Assembly: GCF_029889845.1 (NCBI RefSeq)
Contig: NZ_JARANV010000002.1
Location: 62,001 to 126,000, forward strand
Direction of reading: 5' to 3'
Origin: Halomonas sp. 25-S5
GTDB lineage: Bacteria; Pseudomonadota; Gammaproteobacteria; Pseudomonadales; Halomonadaceae
DNA length: 64,000 nucleotides
Both the position numbers and the translations under genes were made by a program. The notes under the pieces are model-generated. The model searched no databases, was not told the origin of the DNA, and saw only the letters and a program-made list of their open reading frames with translations. Numbering within the stretch: the stretch's first letter is position 1; every line of letters begins with the position of its first letter. This document shows positions 41,893-51,152 of this stretch, piece after piece.

Positions 41893-42858
41893 ATGCTCAC
41901 CCGCAACCTGAATCGTCGCCTGACCCTGGGGCTCGGCGCCGCCGCCCTCGGTCTCTCCGTCTCGCCGCTGCAGGCCGCCGAGCCCGAGAGCTGCGAGACC
42001 GTACGCTTCGCCGAGGTCGGCTGGACCGACATCACCGCGACTACCGCGCTCACCACCGAGGTACTCGAGGCGCTGGGCTACGACACCCGTATCGATACCG
42101 TCTCAGTGCCCATCGCCTACCAGGGCATGAAGAACGGCGACTTCGACGTCTTCCTGGGCAACTGGATGCCCTCCATGGCATCGATCAGTGACCCCTACGT
42201 TGAGGATGGCGATATCGATCGCCTGGGGGCCAACCTCGAGGGCGCCAAGTACACCCTCGCGGTACCGCAGTATGTCCACGATGCCGGCGTCACCTCGGTG
42301 GCCGATCTCGCCGAGCATGCCGAGCAGTTCGACAGCCGGATCCACGGCATCGAGGCCGGCAACGACGGCAACCAGCTGATCCAGCAGATGATCGACGATG
42401 ACGCCTTCGGCCTGGGCGACTGGCAGCTGATCGACTCCAGCGAGGCCGGCATGCTCGCCGAGCTGAGTGCCCGGGTGCCGGAAGAACAGTGGATGGTGTT
42501 CCTCGGCTGGGAGCCGCATCCGATGAACACCAACTTCGACATGGCCTACCTGGAAGGTGCCGATGATTACTTTGGCCCCGACCTCGGCGGCGCCACCGTC
42601 TACACCAACACCCGTAGCGGCTATGTCGAGGAGTGTGCCAACGTCGGTGCGCTGCTGGAAAACCTCGAGTTCACCCTCGAGATGGAGAACCAGCTGATGG
42701 GTGAGATCATGGACGCGGGCTCCGATCCCCGCGATGCCGCCCGTGCTTACCTGCAGGCCAACCCCGAGGTCCTGGAGGCCTGGCTCGAGGGCATCGAGAC
42801 CCGTGAGGGCGAGCCGGCGCTGCCGGCGGTCAAGCGCGCCCTCGACATCGAGGCGTGA
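41893..42858 (+). CDS. choX: ChoX, choline-binding ABC transporter periplasmic protein
   Basis: 321 residues with a signal peptide (MLTRNLNRRLTLGLGAAALG, cleavage after LQA). The aromatic choline cage of ChoX is visible: VGWTDI, LGNWMPSM, EAGNDGNQ and FLGWEPHPMNTNFDM. It captures choline for import. AGGAG precedes the ATG at 41893. The permease and ATPase (choW, choV) are absent; tRNA genes follow instead, so it must work with components encoded elsewhere or outside this window. Confidence 0.93.
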   Translation: MLTRNLNRRLTLGLGAAALGLSVSPLQAAEPESCETVRFAEVGWTDITATTALTTEVLEALGYDTRIDTVSVPIAYQGMKNGDFDVFLGNWMPSMASISDPYVEDGDIDRLGANLEGAKYTLAVPQYVHDAGVTSVADLAEHAEQFDSRIHGIEAGNDGNQLIQQMIDDDAFGLGDWQLIDSSEAGMLAELSARVPEEQWMVFLGWEPHPMNTNFDMAYLEGADDYFGPDLGGATVYTNTRSGYVEECANVGALLENLEFTLEMENQLMGEIMDAGSDPRDAARAYLQANPEVLEAWLEGIETREGEPALPAVKRALDIEA

Positions 42859-42943
42859 GGGCGCGCGCGGGCTTGCCATGCGGCGGGCCCGCGTGCATAA
42901 TCCTTCCCCGTTGCCCGGCCTCGGCCGGGCAAGCCGTTGATAA

Positions 42944-43020
42944 GGCTACGTAGCTCAGCTGGTTAGAGCACATCACTCATAATGATGGGGTCCCCTGTTC
43001 GAATCAGGGCGTAGCCACCA
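42944..43020 (+). tRNA. tRNA-Met (anticodon CAT)
   Basis: Cloverleaf with acceptor GGCTACG / CGTAGCC, anticodon loop CTCATAA and encoded ACCA; the G1-C72 pair and missing three-GC anticodon stem mark the elongator. An identical copy lies inverted at 47279-47355. Confidence 0.95.
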
Positions 43021-43028
43021 GGACACAC

Positions 43029-43070
43029 AAAAAAACGCCCGCCAGGCCTCGCCCTGGCGGGCGTTTTTTG
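43029..43070. terminator. Intrinsic terminator after tRNA-Met
   Basis: Stem ACGCCCGCCAGG / CCTGGCGGGCGT with an A-run before and TTTTTT after, 8 bp past the tRNA. Confidence 0.92.
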
Positions 43071-43115
43071 TGTGTCCCGGTGCTCCTCGCGAGGGGGCAG
43101 AATGCCAATCCCCGC

Positions 43116-43143
43116 TTGACCTTGCGGGCCCGATCCGTATAAT
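43116..43143 (+). promoter_or_regulatory. Strong sigma-70 promoter of the tRNA-Asn cluster
   Basis: TTGACC (43116-43121), 16-nt spacer and a perfect TATAAT (43138-43143), 22 bp before the first tRNA-Asn. Confidence 0.85.
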
Positions 43144-43164
43144 ACTGCCCGTGCTTGAGGTCGT

Positions 43165-43240
43165 TCCCCGATAGCTCAGTTGGTAGAGCAAATGACTGTT
43201 AATCATTGGGTCGCAGGTTCGAGTCCTGCTCGGGGAGCCA
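43165..43240 (+). tRNA. tRNA-Asn (anticodon GTT), copy 1
   Basis: 76 nt with acceptor TCCCCGA / TCGGGGA, anticodon loop CTGTTAA and encoded GCCA end. First of three tandem copies. Confidence 0.96.
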
Positions 43241-43301
43241 GCTTCGCTCATGCGGCGAAGGATCTCGTGAATGTGAAGAGCACAGTGCGGCATGCGGTCA
43301 T

Positions 43302-43377
43302 TCCCCGATAGCTCAGTTGGTAGAGCAAATGACTGTTAATCATTGGGTCGCAGGTTCGAGTCCTGCTCGGGGAGCCA
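43302..43377 (+). tRNA. tRNA-Asn (anticodon GTT), copy 2
   Basis: Identical in sequence to copy 1, 61 bp downstream. Confidence 0.96.
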
Positions 43378-43414
43378 ACCGCTCCTAACTGCCTGCCGCA
43401 TCATCCTGCATCGT

Positions 43415-43490
<76 letters not shown>

Positions 43491-43653
43491 GTCCTGTCTG
43501 GCCGTCATCCCTTCTCATCTTGCCTGTCGCACCGATGCCTCGCCGGCTTCTGGCCGGGTAGCGTCTGCCCTTTATCACGCCGCATTGTCACCGGGGCCGC
43601 CTGCGGCCTGATGTCTGCCGCCGTGGCGCTTGCCTGCGAGGCGAGCAGACAAG

Positions 43654-43678
43654 GACGCCGGGCTCGAGGCCCGGCGTC
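43654..43678 (-). terminator. Hairpin after prc
   Basis: Stem GACGCCGGGC / GCCCGGCGTC, loop TCGAG, 32 bp beyond the prc stop; weak T content follows on the minus strand. Confidence 0.55.
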
Positions 43679-43710
43679 GCATGTCGCACCCGCTGACAGG
43701 GGAGGGGAGG

Positions 43711-45774
43711 TCAGCTGCCTTTCGCGTAGCGCCAGGTGCCCTCGAGCTGGGTGTAGTCGAGCAGGATCTGGGCCGTCTCCAGGATCTGGACGCGGTCGAC
43801 CGGTTCCTCGTCGCGCGCATCGTTTTCGGTATCCGCCTCGTCGCGGGCATCGACCCACTCCTCCAGCGGGTCCAGGCCAAGGGCGCGTCGGCGCTGGTTC
43901 TCCAGGGCGAGCTGTTCGGCCTCCCGGGCTTCCACCTCGCGCTGGCGCTGCTCGCGATTGAGGCTGACGCTGGTGTGCTGCTCGCGAAGTCGGCTGGCCA
44001 GCGCTGACTGCTGCTCGAGGTAGTGGAAGTTCGGCTGCTGTTCGGCACGCTCGCGATGGCGGCTGCGAAGCGTCTCCAGGTACTGTCGGGGCTCGCCGTA
44101 GGTGCGATACTGCACCTCGCGCACCGTGTCCCATTCCAGGGCGTTGTCGAGGCTGCTCTCGCCGATCAGTTGCGGGTCGATCAGGCTCGGGAAGCGGATG
44201 TCCGGCTCCACGCCACGGTGCTGGGTGCTTTCCCCGGAGATGCGGTAGAACTTGGCGCGGGTCAGCTTGATCTCGCCATGACTGAGCTCGTTGAGAGTCT
44301 GGACCGTGCCCTTGCCGAAGGTGTCGGTGCCCACCACCAGGCCACGGCCGTAGTCCTGGATGGCCCCGGCGAAGATCTCGGAGGCCGATGCCGAGAGGCG
44401 GTTGACCAGCACGGCCAGCGGGCCGTCGTAGAGGGTGCCGCTCTCGGTATCGCCGTAGAGGCTGATGCGGCCGCGGGCATCGCGGACCTGGACGGTGGGG
44501 CCGCGGTCGATGAACAGGCCGATCAGCGAGTTGGCTTCCTGCAGGGCGCCGCCGCCGTTGTTGCGCAGGTCGAGCACGATGCCCTCGACGCCCTCGGCCT
44601 GGAGTCGCTCCACTTCCTTGGACACGTCGCGGGTGGTGCTGCGGTAGTCCTCCTCGCCGGCCTGCCAGGCATCGAAGTCCACGTAGAAGGTGGGGATCTT
44701 GATTACCCCGAGGCGGTGGGTGCCGTCGTCCCGCGCGATCTCGACTACCTCGCCCTGGGCGGCCTGGTCCTCCAGGTCCACGGTGTCGCGGGTGATCTCG
44801 ATGACCTTGGAGCGCGTCATGTCGACGGCCTGGGCGGGCACCACGTCGAGACGCACCACCGAGCCCTTGGGGCCGCGAATCATGTCGACCACGTCATCGA
44901 GGCGCATGCCCACCACGTTGACGATCTCCTTGCCCTCCTGGCCCACGCCGACGATGCGGTCGGCCGGCTGCAGGGCCCCGGCCCGCTCGGCGGGGCCACC
45001 CGGCACCAGGCTCGATACCTTGACGTACTCGCCGTCGGCCTGGAGCAGGGCGCCGATGCCCTCCAGGGAGAGGCGCATCTGGATATCGAAGGATTCGCCC
45101 TGGCGCGGCGAGAGGTATTCGCTGTGGGGGTCGATGCTGCCGGTCACCGCCGACATGAAGAGGCCGAAGACATCCTCGTCGTTGGTCTGGCGCAGGCGCG
45201 ACAGCTGCCCCTCGTATCGCTGGCGCAGGGTGGCTTCCACCTGCTCGGCGTCCTGGTCGCTGATGGCCAGGGTCAGGGCGGCGTTCTTTAGCCGCTTCAG
45301 CCACAGCTCGTCCAGGGCCGCCTCCCGGCCGGCCCAGGGGGCTTCCTTACGCTCCAGCTCCAGGCGCTTGTCGCTGTCGAAGGAAAAGTCGATGCCCTCG
45401 TCGAGTCGGTCGAGCAGCCATTCGAAGCGTGACTCGGCGCGCTCGTGGTAGCGCTGATAGAGGGCAAAGGGGCGTGCCAGGTCGCCGTCGAGCAGCGCCT
45501 CGTCCATGCCCGTTTCCAGGTCGCGGAACGTGGCCACATCGCGGTCGAGCAGGTAGGCGCGCTGGCTATCGAGGATGTCCAGGAAGCGCGAGAAGGCCCG
45601 CCGTGACCAGTCGTCGTCGAGGCTGACATCTGCATAATGGCCATAGCGCAGCGACTCGGCCACTTCCACGGCCACCTGGCGCTGGGCGTCGCTCGGCTCG
45701 ACGGCGGCCAGTAGTGGCGTGGCCAGCAGCAGGGCCAGGACCGCTGAACGCCCAAGGGTGACTAACAGGCTCAT
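43711..45774 (-). CDS. prc: Prc (Tsp), carboxy-terminal processing protease
   Basis: 687 residues from ATG 45774, giving a signal peptide (MSLLVTLGRSAVLALLLATP, cleavage after LLAA). An N-terminal helical domain, a PDZ domain (IGALLQADGEYVKVSSLVPG) and the S41 protease core (VLVNRLSASASEIFAGAIQD with the serine; GTDTFGKGTVQTL with the lysine) are followed by a C-terminal helical region. The length equals E. coli Prc (682). It degrades periplasmic proteins by their C-terminus. Divergent from the aminopeptidase gene. Confidence 0.95.
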   Translation of the reverse strand: MSLLVTLGRSAVLALLLATPLLAAVEPSDAQRQVAVEVAESLRYGHYADVSLDDDWSRRAFSRFLDILDSQRAYLLDRDVATFRDLETGMDEALLDGDLARPFALYQRYHERAESRFEWLLDRLDEGIDFSFDSDKRLELERKEAPWAGREAALDELWLKRLKNAALTLAISDQDAEQVEATLRQRYEGQLSRLRQTNDEDVFGLFMSAVTGSIDPHSEYLSPRQGESFDIQMRLSLEGIGALLQADGEYVKVSSLVPGGPAERAGALQPADRIVGVGQEGKEIVNVVGMRLDDVVDMIRGPKGSVVRLDVVPAQAVDMTRSKVIEITRDTVDLEDQAAQGEVVEIARDDGTHRLGVIKIPTFYVDFDAWQAGEEDYRSTTRDVSKEVERLQAEGVEGIVLDLRNNGGGALQEANSLIGLFIDRGPTVQVRDARGRISLYGDTESGTLYDGPLAVLVNRLSASASEIFAGAIQDYGRGLVVGTDTFGKGTVQTLNELSHGEIKLTRAKFYRISGESTQHRGVEPDIRFPSLIDPQLIGESSLDNALEWDTVREVQYRTYGEPRQYLETLRSRHRERAEQQPNFHYLEQQSALASRLREQHTSVSLNREQRQREVEAREAEQLALENQRRRALGLDPLEEWVDARDEADTENDARDEEPVDRVQILETAQILLDYTQLEGTWRYAKGS

Positions 45775-45917
45775 CGATGAAGCACTCCCCGATTCGTGTA
45801 CACTCACTCTCAATCCAGACCTCGACTCGGTCGTCGAGTTGCATGGACCGACAAATCATTGTATCAGCTTGGTCGTGCCGCCAAGACCCCTGAAATGCCC
45901 CGCGATAGAGGAATTCC

Positions 45918-47216
45918 ATGTCCCAGGATGCCCGACTCGAGCGCCTGCTCGACTTCCTGCGTCGATCCCCCACGCCCTGGCATGCCACGGCCAACATGGC
46001 CAGGCGCCTGGAAGAGGCCGGCTACCGGCGTCTCGAGGAGACCGAGGCCTGGCGGCTGTCGCCCGGCGAGCGTGTCTACGTCACCCGCAACGACTCCTCG
46101 ATCGTCGCCCTGCAGCTGCCCCGCGAGTCACTCACGGCGCTGCGCCTGGTCGGTGCCCATACCGACAGCCCCGGCCTGCGCCTCAAGCCCAACCCCGCGC
46201 AGAGCGCGGCGGGCTGGCTCCAGCTCGGCGTCGAGGTCTACGGCGGGGCCCTGCTGGCGCCCTGGTTCGACCGTGACCTGGGGCTCGCCGGGCGGGTGCA
46301 CCTGCGCCACGCCGACGGCCGCATCGAGGGTGTGCTGCTCGACGTGGAGACGCCGCTGGCGATCATCCCGAGCCTGGCCATCCATCTGGATCGCGAGGCC
46401 AACAACGGCCGTGCCATCAATGCCCAGACCGAGATGGCCCCGGTTCTCCTGCAGGGCGGGGAAAAGCCCGACCTCGAGCGGCTGCTCGCGGGCTGGGTCG
46501 CCGAGCAGCACGGCCTCGAGGACGTCGAGCTCCTCGACTTCGAGCTCGCCTTCCGCGACATGCAGCCGCCGTCACGGGTCGGCGTCGACGGCGAGCTGAT
46601 CGCCGGTGCCCGCCTCGACAACCTGCTCTCCTGCTTTATCGGCCTGGAGGCCCTGCTGGAGAGCGACGGCCAACAGGGAGCGGTGCTGGTGGCCAACGAC
46701 CACGAGGAGGTAGGCAGCGCCAGCGCCTGCGGCGCCCAGGGGCCCTTCCTCCGCGACGTGCTGCGGCGGGTGAATGCCCAGCTCGGCGAACCCGGCGACG
46801 AGGGCTTCATCCGCCTGGTTCAGGCCTCGCGGCTGATCTCCTGCGACAACGCCCACGCCCTGCATCCCAACTTCCCGGACAAGCACGATGCCGGCCACGG
46901 CCCGGTACTCAACGGCGGGCCGGTGATCAAGGTCAACGCGAGCCAGCGCTATGCCACCAACAGCGCCACGGCGGCGCTGTTCCGGGATCTCTGCCGCGCG
47001 GCCGAGGTGCCGGTGCAGAGCTTCGTGACCCGGGCCGACATGGGCTGCGGCAGCACCATCGGCCCCATCACCGCCACCGAGCTCGGCGTGCCGACCCTGG
47101 ACGTGGGCGTGCCCCAGTGGGCCATGCACTCGATCCGCGAGACCGCCGGCGCCCGGGACGTGGAGTCCCTGACGCGGGTGCTGACCGCCTTCTTCGATCG
47201 CCCCGAACTGGTCTAG
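45918..47216 (+). CDS. apeB: M18 family aminopeptidase
   Basis: 432 residues. Metal-binding motifs of the M18 (aspartyl-aminopeptidase-like) family are present: VGAHTDSPGLRLKPNP (about 76-91), RLDNLLSCF, NDHEEVGSASACGAQGPFL and IGPITATELGVPTLDVGVP (late His-rich region QWAMHSIRE). It is a cytosolic zinc peptidase that removes N-terminal residues. It is followed by a terminator shared with the inverted tRNA-Met. Confidence 0.92.
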   Translation: MSQDARLERLLDFLRRSPTPWHATANMARRLEEAGYRRLEETEAWRLSPGERVYVTRNDSSIVALQLPRESLTALRLVGAHTDSPGLRLKPNPAQSAAGWLQLGVEVYGGALLAPWFDRDLGLAGRVHLRHADGRIEGVLLDVETPLAIIPSLAIHLDREANNGRAINAQTEMAPVLLQGGEKPDLERLLAGWVAEQHGLEDVELLDFELAFRDMQPPSRVGVDGELIAGARLDNLLSCFIGLEALLESDGQQGAVLVANDHEEVGSASACGAQGPFLRDVLRRVNAQLGEPGDEGFIRLVQASRLISCDNAHALHPNFPDKHDAGHGPVLNGGPVIKVNASQRYATNSATAALFRDLCRAAEVPVQSFVTRADMGCGSTIGPITATELGVPTLDVGVPQWAMHSIRETAGARDVESLTRVLTAFFDRPELV

Positions 47217-47242
47217 AGCGGTATGGTATAGAGGAAGACGAA

Positions 47243-47271
47243 AAAACCCGGCGCCAGGGGCGCCGGGTTTT
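47243..47271. terminator. Bidirectional terminator between the aminopeptidase and tRNA-Met genes
   Basis: Stem ACCCGGCGCC / GGCGCCGGGT, preceded by an A-run and followed by TTT, so it works for both converging units. Confidence 0.85.
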
Positions 47272-47278
47272 CGGTATC

Positions 47279-47355
47279 TGGTGGCTACGCCCTGATTCGA
47301 ACAGGGGACCCCATCATTATGAGTGATGTGCTCTAACCAGCTGAGCTACGTAGCC
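47279..47355 (-). tRNA. tRNA-Met (anticodon CAT), second copy
   Basis: Exact reverse-complement copy of the tRNA at 42944-43020, including encoded ACCA. Confidence 0.95.
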
Positions 47356-47411
47356 GAACAACGGGGGCGAAGTCTATGGAGTTTGCCCCCTCGGGTCAAG
47401 GCCTGCGTGTC

Positions 47412-48503
47412 TCAGACATTGAAGCGGAAGTGGATCACGTCGCCATCCTGTACGATGTACTCCTTGCCCTCCAGGCGCCACTTGCCGGCGTCCTTGGCCC
47501 CCTGTTCGCCGCCCAGCGCGACGAAGTCGTCATAGGCGATGACCTCGGCGCGGATGAAGCCCTTCTGGAAGTCGGTGTGGATCACCCCGGCCGCCTCGGG
47601 AGCGGTGGCCCCGACCTTGACCGTCCAGGCACGGACTTCCTTCACCCCCGCGGTGAAGTAGGTCTGCAGGCCCAGCAGGGCATAGCCGGCGCGGATCACC
47701 CGGTCGAGACCGGGCTCTTCCATGCCCATCTCGTCGAGGAACATGGCGCGCTCCTCGTCCTCCAGCTCGGCGATCTCGGCCTCGAGCTGATTGCACACCG
47801 GCACCACCACGGCGCCTTCCTCGGCGGCGATCTCGTTGACTACCTCGAGGTAGGGATTGGCCTCGAAGCCGTCCTCGTTGACATTGGCGATGTACATGGT
47901 GGGCTTGAGGGTCAGGAAGCCGAAGCTCTTGAGCTGTTGCTTCTCCTCCTCGTCGAGGCCGACGCTTCGCAGCGGCAGGCCCTCGGCCAGGTGGGGCTGG
48001 ATGCGCTCGAGGATCGCCTTGGTGGCAATGGCCTCCTTGTCGCCGCCCTTGGCCACGCGTACCAGGCGCTGGATGGCGCGCTCGACGGTGTCGAGGTCGG
48101 CCAGCGCGAGCTCCATGTTGATGATCTCGATATCGGCCCGCGGGTCGACCTGGTTGGCCACGTGGATCACGTTGTCGTTGTCGAAGCAGCGCACCACATG
48201 GGCGATGGCCTGGGTCTCGCGGATATTGGCCAGGAACTTGTTGCCCAGCCCCTCACCCTTGGAGGCGCCGGCCACCAGGCCGGCGATGTCGACGAACTCC
48301 ATGGTCGTGGGCAGTACCTTCTGTGGCTTGACGATCTCGGCCAGCCGGTCGAGGCGCGGGTCGGGCATCGGCACGATGCCGACGTTGGGCTCGATGGTGC
48401 AGAAGGGGAAGTTCTCGGCGTCGATGCCGGACTTGGTCAGCGCATTGAACAGCGTGGACTTGCCGACGTTGGGTAGGCCGACGATACCGCAGTTGAAACC
48501 CAT
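47412..48503 (-). CDS. ychF: YchF, redox-responsive P-loop ATPase/GTPase
   Basis: 363 residues, [20 protein letters not shown] with the G1 loop at the N-terminus, [20 protein letters not shown] (G3), then the YchF TGS domain at the C-terminus ([20 protein letters not shown] ... DVIHFRFNV). It is an ancient Obg-family ATPase that binds ribosomes and affects oxidative stress responses. Start 48503 gives the standard N-terminus. It lies in the usual rplY-pth-ychF order, separated from pth by a repeat region. Confidence 0.96.
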   Translation of the reverse strand: MGFNCGIVGLPNVGKSTLFNALTKSGIDAENFPFCTIEPNVGIVPMPDPRLDRLAEIVKPQKVLPTTMEFVDIAGLVAGASKGEGLGNKFLANIRETQAIAHVVRCFDNDNVIHVANQVDPRADIEIINMELALADLDTVERAIQRLVRVAKGGDKEAIATKAILERIQPHLAEGLPLRSVGLDEEEKQQLKSFGFLTLKPTMYIANVNEDGFEANPYLEVVNEIAAEEGAVVVPVCNQLEAEIAELEDEERAMFLDEMGMEEPGLDRVIRAGYALLGLQTYFTAGVKEVRAWTVKVGATAPEAAGVIHTDFQKGFIRAEVIAYDDFVALGGEQGAKDAGKWRLEGKEYIVQDGDVIHFRFNV

Positions 48504-48562
48504 GGGATCTTCCTGGAAAGCGTGTTCGGGAATGGAGAATGGCCGGCATTCTACGCGACCAA

Positions 48563-48649
48563 GTGGTAAGCCATAAGCTGTAAGCCGTAAGAAAACCATC
48601 CCGGCCAGCAGTCGGGGTGACTTACAGCTTAACGCTTCAAGCATACAGC
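48563..48649. repeat. Mirrored 7-bp phased repeat element between ychF and pth
   Basis: The left arm on the plus strand reads GTGGTAA, GCCATAA, GCTGTAA, GCCGTAA (48563-48590). The right arm on the minus strand reads GCTGTAT, GCTTGAA, GCGTTAA, GCTGTAA (48649-48622). A 31-bp core separates them. Both share the GC-N4-A heptad family with the element at 27479-27687. Confidence 0.75.
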
Positions 48650-48662
48650 TAGCTTTTCCGCG

Positions 48663-49247
48663 TCAGGCGGAAAAGCTGTGCAGCCGGTTCATGGCCTTTG
48701 CCCAGTCGCCGGCCATGGCTTGGGGCAGGGTGGCCAGGCATTCGTCGATGGCGGCGTCGATAGCGCTACGCTCGGTCTTGCCGGGCCGACCCAGCACGTA
48801 ATTCGTCACCTGACGGCTATCGCCGGGATGACCGATGCCGATGCGCAGGCGATGGAAGGCCCGGTCGTTGCCCAGGGCGCGGATGATGTCGCGCAGTCCG
48901 TTGTGCCCGCCGTGCCCGCCGCCGGTCTTGTAGCGTGCCGTGCCCGGCGGCATGTCGAGCTCGTCGTGGGCCACCAGCAGCTCGTCCGGTGCCAGCTTGA
49001 AGAACTGGCAGAGGGCCGCCACGGCGCCGCCGCTGCGGTTCATGAAGGTGGTGGGCTCGAGCAGGTGCAGCTCCTGGCCGTCGAGCCTCACCCGCGCGTG
49101 CAGGCCCAGGAACTTCCTGTCGGGGCGCAACTCGCCGCCCGCCGCCCTCGCCACGGCCTGCACTAGCCAGGCACCGGCGTTGTGGCGGGTGGCCTCGTAG
49201 TCGGCCCCGGGGTTGCCCAGGCCGATGATCGCCTTGACCTGGCTCAT
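48663..49247 (-). CDS. pth: Pth, peptidyl-tRNA hydrolase
   Basis: 194 residues. IIGLGNPGADYEATRHNAGA (about 7-26) holds the catalytic His; EPTTFMNRSGGAV, HDELDMPPGTARYKTGGGHG and GHNGLRDI are the further signatures. It rescues tRNAs from peptidyl-tRNA. The ATG at 49247 was chosen over longer frames. It is 85 bp downstream of rplY, beyond a strong terminator. Confidence 0.96.
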   Translation of the reverse strand: MSQVKAIIGLGNPGADYEATRHNAGAWLVQAVARAAGGELRPDRKFLGLHARVRLDGQELHLLEPTTFMNRSGGAVAALCQFFKLAPDELLVAHDELDMPPGTARYKTGGGHGGHNGLRDIIRALGNDRAFHRLRIGIGHPGDSRQVTNYVLGRPGKTERSAIDAAIDECLATLPQAMAGDWAKAMNRLHSFSA

Positions 49248-49258
49248 CTCGTGTCTCC

Positions 49259-49287
49259 AAAAAAAATCAAGCGCCGAGGCGCTTGAT
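49259..49287 (-). terminator. Intrinsic terminator of rplY
   Basis: On the minus strand the stem ATCAAGCGCC / GGCGCTTGAT is followed by eight Ts. It sits between rplY and pth, so pth is partly uncoupled or read through. Confidence 0.9.
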
Positions 49288-49332
49288 CGATGAAAGGAGG
49301 GCCATGCCGCGCATGGCCCCCGGCAGGCGCGA

Positions 49333-49986
49333 TTACTCGGCGCTGCCTTCGCCTTCTTCGCCCTCGGCGGCTTCACCGCCTTCCTCGTCCTCTTCCGTAC
49401 CGCGGACCTTGGGCTTGGTGATGCTCAACACGGCGTTGTCGTGATCCTCGCCATGGCTGAGCGCGACCAGGGTCACGCCGGCCGGCACGTTCAGGTCGGA
49501 GAGGTGCAGGGTGGTGCCCAGCTCGACTTCGCTGATGTCGATCTCCAGGAAGTCGGGCAGGTCCTTCGGCAGGCAGCTGACTTCCACCTCGTTGGAGAGC
49601 ACATGGAGCTCACCGCCCTCGTCCTTGATGCCCTTGCACTGGTCCTCGCCCACCACGTGCAGTGGCACGCGCAGGGAGATCTCGTGGGTGGCATCGACCC
49701 GCAGGAAATCGGCATGGGTGATGAGCGGCTTGTAGGGGTGACGCTGCAGGTCACGCACCACCACCTGCTGGGCCTTGCCATCCACGTGAAGGTTGATCAC
49801 GGAAGAGAAGAACGCCTCGTCTTCCAGCGCCTTGTAGAAGCTGGTCTTGTCGACGGCAATGGGCTGCGGCGCCTGCTCACCACCATAGATGATGGCCGGC
49901 ACCTGTTCGTTCGCACGACGCAGGCGGCGGCTCGCACCTTTCCCCAGGTCGTTGCGAACGCTGGCATTGAGTGTGTAATCGGACAT
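49333..49986 (-). CDS. rplY: Ribosomal protein L25/general stress protein Ctc
   Basis: 217 residues of the long L25 (Ctc/TL5) type: an N-terminal L25 domain ([53 protein letters not shown]) and a C-terminal beta domain, ending in a run of about 25 acidic and glycine residues ([18 protein letters not shown]). It binds 5S rRNA. Start 49986 has AAAGAGG upstream. 127 bp after prs. Confidence 0.96.
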   Translation of the reverse strand: MSDYTLNASVRNDLGKGASRRLRRANEQVPAIIYGGEQAPQPIAVDKTSFYKALEDEAFFSSVINLHVDGKAQQVVVRDLQRHPYKPLITHADFLRVDATHEISLRVPLHVVGEDQCKGIKDEGGELHVLSNEVEVSCLPKDLPDFLEIDISEVELGTTLHLSDLNVPAGVTLVALSHGEDHDNAVLSITKPKVRGTEEDEEGGEAAEGEEGEGSAE

Positions 49987-50113
49987 GGAATTGCCTCTTT
50001 CTGGAAGTAAGGAAAGCGCCGTGGCCCGCGACCAGACCACGACGTTTCCGGGAGCCCCGCAGGGCATGTGTCCCGCGCCTCGTCCCACCGAGCGAGTCCC
50101 GGCGGGCCCGCGT

Positions 50114-51055
50114 TCAGTGGAACATGGCGCTGACGGATTCCTCGTTGCTGACCCGGCGGATCGCCTCGGCGATCAGTCCGGCGACGCTGAGCTGGCGGAT
50201 CTTGCCGCTGCGCCGCGCGATCTCGGAGAGGGGGATGGTGTCGGTCACCACCACCTCGTCGAGCACCGAGCCGGTAATGTTGTCCACCGCCGGGCCCGAC
50301 AGGATCGGGTGGGTGGCGTAGGCGACCACGCGTCGGGCGCCCCGGGCCTTGAGGGCCTCGCCGGCCTTGCACAGGGTGCCGGCGGTATCGATCATGTCAT
50401 CCACCACCACGCAGGTGCGGTGCTCGATCTCGCCGATGATGTGCATCACCTGGGCCTGGTTGGCCGAGGGGCGACGCTTGTCGATGATCGCCAGGTCGGC
50501 GTTGAGCTGCTTGGCGATGGCGCGGGCCCGCACCACGCCGCCGACGTCCGGCGATACCACCACCAGGTCGTCGTAGTTCTGGCGCTCGATGTCGTCGAGC
50601 AGGATCGGCGAGCCGTAGACGTTGTCCACCGGCACGTCGAAGAAGCCCTGGATCTGGTCGGCGTGCAGGTCCATGGTCATGACCCGGTCGACGCCGGCCT
50701 TGACCATCATGTCGGCGACGATCTTGGCCGAGATCGGCACCCGCGCGGAACGCACGCGGCGGTCCTGGCGAGCGTAGCCGAAGTAGGGCACCACGGCGGT
50801 GATCCGGGTGGCGGAGGCCCGGCGCAGGGAGTCCACCATCAGGATCAGTTCCATCAGGTTGTCATTGGTCGGTGCACAGGTGGACTGCAGGATGAACACA
50901 TCCTTGCCGCGCACGTTCTCGTTGATCTCGACCGCGACCTCGCCGTCGCTGAACTGGCCGACCGTGGCATTGCCCAGGTAGGTGTCCAGACTCTCGGCGA
51001 CCTTTCGGGCGAGTTCGGGATTGGCATTCCCGGCGAAAACCATCAATTTTGACAC
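50114..51055 (-). CDS. prs: Prs, ribose-phosphate pyrophosphokinase
   Basis: 313 residues from a GTG at 51055 (AAGGTGG upstream), which yields the standard start [20 protein letters not shown]. Signatures: [12 protein letters not shown], the [12 protein letters not shown] site and the PRPP loop [13 protein letters not shown]. It makes PRPP for nucleotide, His and Trp synthesis. The tRNA-Gln gene often placed between ispE and prs in related bacteria is absent here. Confidence 0.96.
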   Translation of the reverse strand: MSKLMVFAGNANPELARKVAESLDTYLGNATVGQFSDGEVAVEINENVRGKDVFILQSTCAPTNDNLMELILMVDSLRRASATRITAVVPYFGYARQDRRVRSARVPISAKIVADMMVKAGVDRVMTMDLHADQIQGFFDVPVDNVYGSPILLDDIERQNYDDLVVVSPDVGGVVRARAIAKQLNADLAIIDKRRPSANQAQVMHIIGEIEHRTCVVVDDMIDTAGTLCKAGEALKARGARRVVAYATHPILSGPAVDNITGSVLDEVVVTDTIPLSEIARRSGKIRQLSVAGLIAEAIRRVSNEESVSAMFH

Positions 51056-51152
51056 GCGCAGCCACCTTTGCTGTGTTGGGTCTTCAGGGATTCGGGTCGA
51101 TGGTTGTTCCGGGGTGTTCAGGGATGCCTCGGCGCCCGTGGGCGGGTGAGGG

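Noticed and set aside
42944-43020. tRNA cluster considered as an attachment site of a genomic island
   Set aside because: No integrase gene or tRNA-end direct repeat was seen; the duplicate tRNA-Met is a full gene in inverted orientation.
51056-51152. tRNA-Gln expected between ispE and prs by synteny
   Set aside because: The 97-bp gap has no cloverleaf-forming sequence.
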